DNA of 64,000 nucleotides, taken from the IMG/VR virus record IMGVR_UViG_3300043427_001127, positions 107,626-171,625 of that record; one strand, given 5' to 3'. Made by a program: the position numbers and the translations under genes. Positions 63,931 through 64,000 of this stretch are shown one piece after another (the stretch's first letter is position 1; every line of letters begins with the position of its first letter). This DNA is from a virus. Below the pieces are notes generated by a model. That model was not told the DNA's origin, ran no database searches, and was given only the letters and a program-made list of their open reading frames with translations.

Positions 63931-64000
63931 GCAATCCATTACTTGACAAGTTTGAAGAAATCTACGGTGAAAAGAAAGAAGAGGAAGTCGTAGAAGAAAA
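63927..64000 (+). CDS. Start of a gene cut by the window edge
   Basis: ATG 63927, open to the edge: MSNPLLDKFEEIYGEKKEEE. Acidic helical start; too short to identify. Confidence 0.5.
   Translation, partial: MSNPLLDKFEEIYGEKKEEEVVEE

Noticed and set aside
1-64000. CRISPR array, insertion sequence or rRNA
   Set aside because: No regularly spaced direct repeats, transposase frames or rRNA sequence found on reading through the window.

Overview
The window is part of a T4-like cyanomyovirus genome, most likely from a phage of marine Synechococcus or Prochlorococcus. The evidence is the mix of T4 core genes (rnh, gp33, gp32, gp53, gp48, gp4, gp26, gp27, gp5) with cyanophage host-like genes: psbA (complete D1), two high-light-inducible genes, a plant-type ferredoxin, speD, phoH, thyX, two glutaredoxins, a tryptophan halogenase and several 2OG-Fe(II) oxygenases. 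I see no rRNA, integrase, insertion sequence or CRISPR array. Species identity cannot be decided from the sequence alone.

Layout. 1-705 (minus): start of a staphylococcal-nuclease-like gene and three small genes. 737-8800 (plus): an accessory region with 13 tRNA genes, an RlpA-like exported protein, an SLH-domain porin-like protein, a glutaredoxin, an orphan Phd-like antitoxin, a 2OG oxygenase and many small unknown genes; several gaps between tRNA genes can fold into nested hairpins. 8827-10646 (minus): a chain of overlapping tiny genes, many with one membrane segment. 10710-15409: the photosynthesis island hli-petF-hli, an 878-residue fibre-like gene on the opposite strand, then psbA. 15463-23342 (plus): speD and the replication/late-control block (rnh, thyX, phoH, PD-(D/E)XK nuclease, gp33, gp32). 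23412-26087 (minus): gp53, gp48, an unknown, gp4. 26121-41831 (plus): tail tube, gp26 with a candidate -1 frameshift, three very large hub/tail proteins carrying M23 peptidase and lysozyme domains, gp27, gp5 and a spike-like protein. 41835-42662: three more tRNA genes. 42760-56273: a 3,496-residue structural protein and three tandem tail-collar proteins. 56289-60340: two 2OG oxygenases, a fibre-assembly-like protein and a tryptophan halogenase. 60392-64000: small unknown genes and an orphan Dam methylase.

Regulation is readable. Host-type promoters (TTGACA, 17-bp spacer, TATAAT-like) precede tRNA and host-like genes, and five share the exact 12-mer GGGGGCTTGACA. T4-type late promoters (TATAAATA, CATAAATA, GATAAATA, CTAAATA) precede virion genes and speD. 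psbA has both types superimposed. Genes are tightly packed with ATGA or TGATG overlaps, and several -35 boxes supply the stop codon of the gene before.

Cooperation. The D1, HLIP and ferredoxin genes would keep photosynthetic electron flow going during infection. speD, ThyX, Rnh, PhoH and the nuclease serve nucleotide supply and replication. gp33 would connect to late transcription from the TATAAATA boxes. The tRNAs, including an initiator-type tRNA-Met, would adjust translation for AT-rich phage messages. The structural block builds the baseplate, tail and adhesins. The clustering of oxygenases and a halogenase with adhesin genes raises the possibility of chemical modification of virion proteins or envelope targets.
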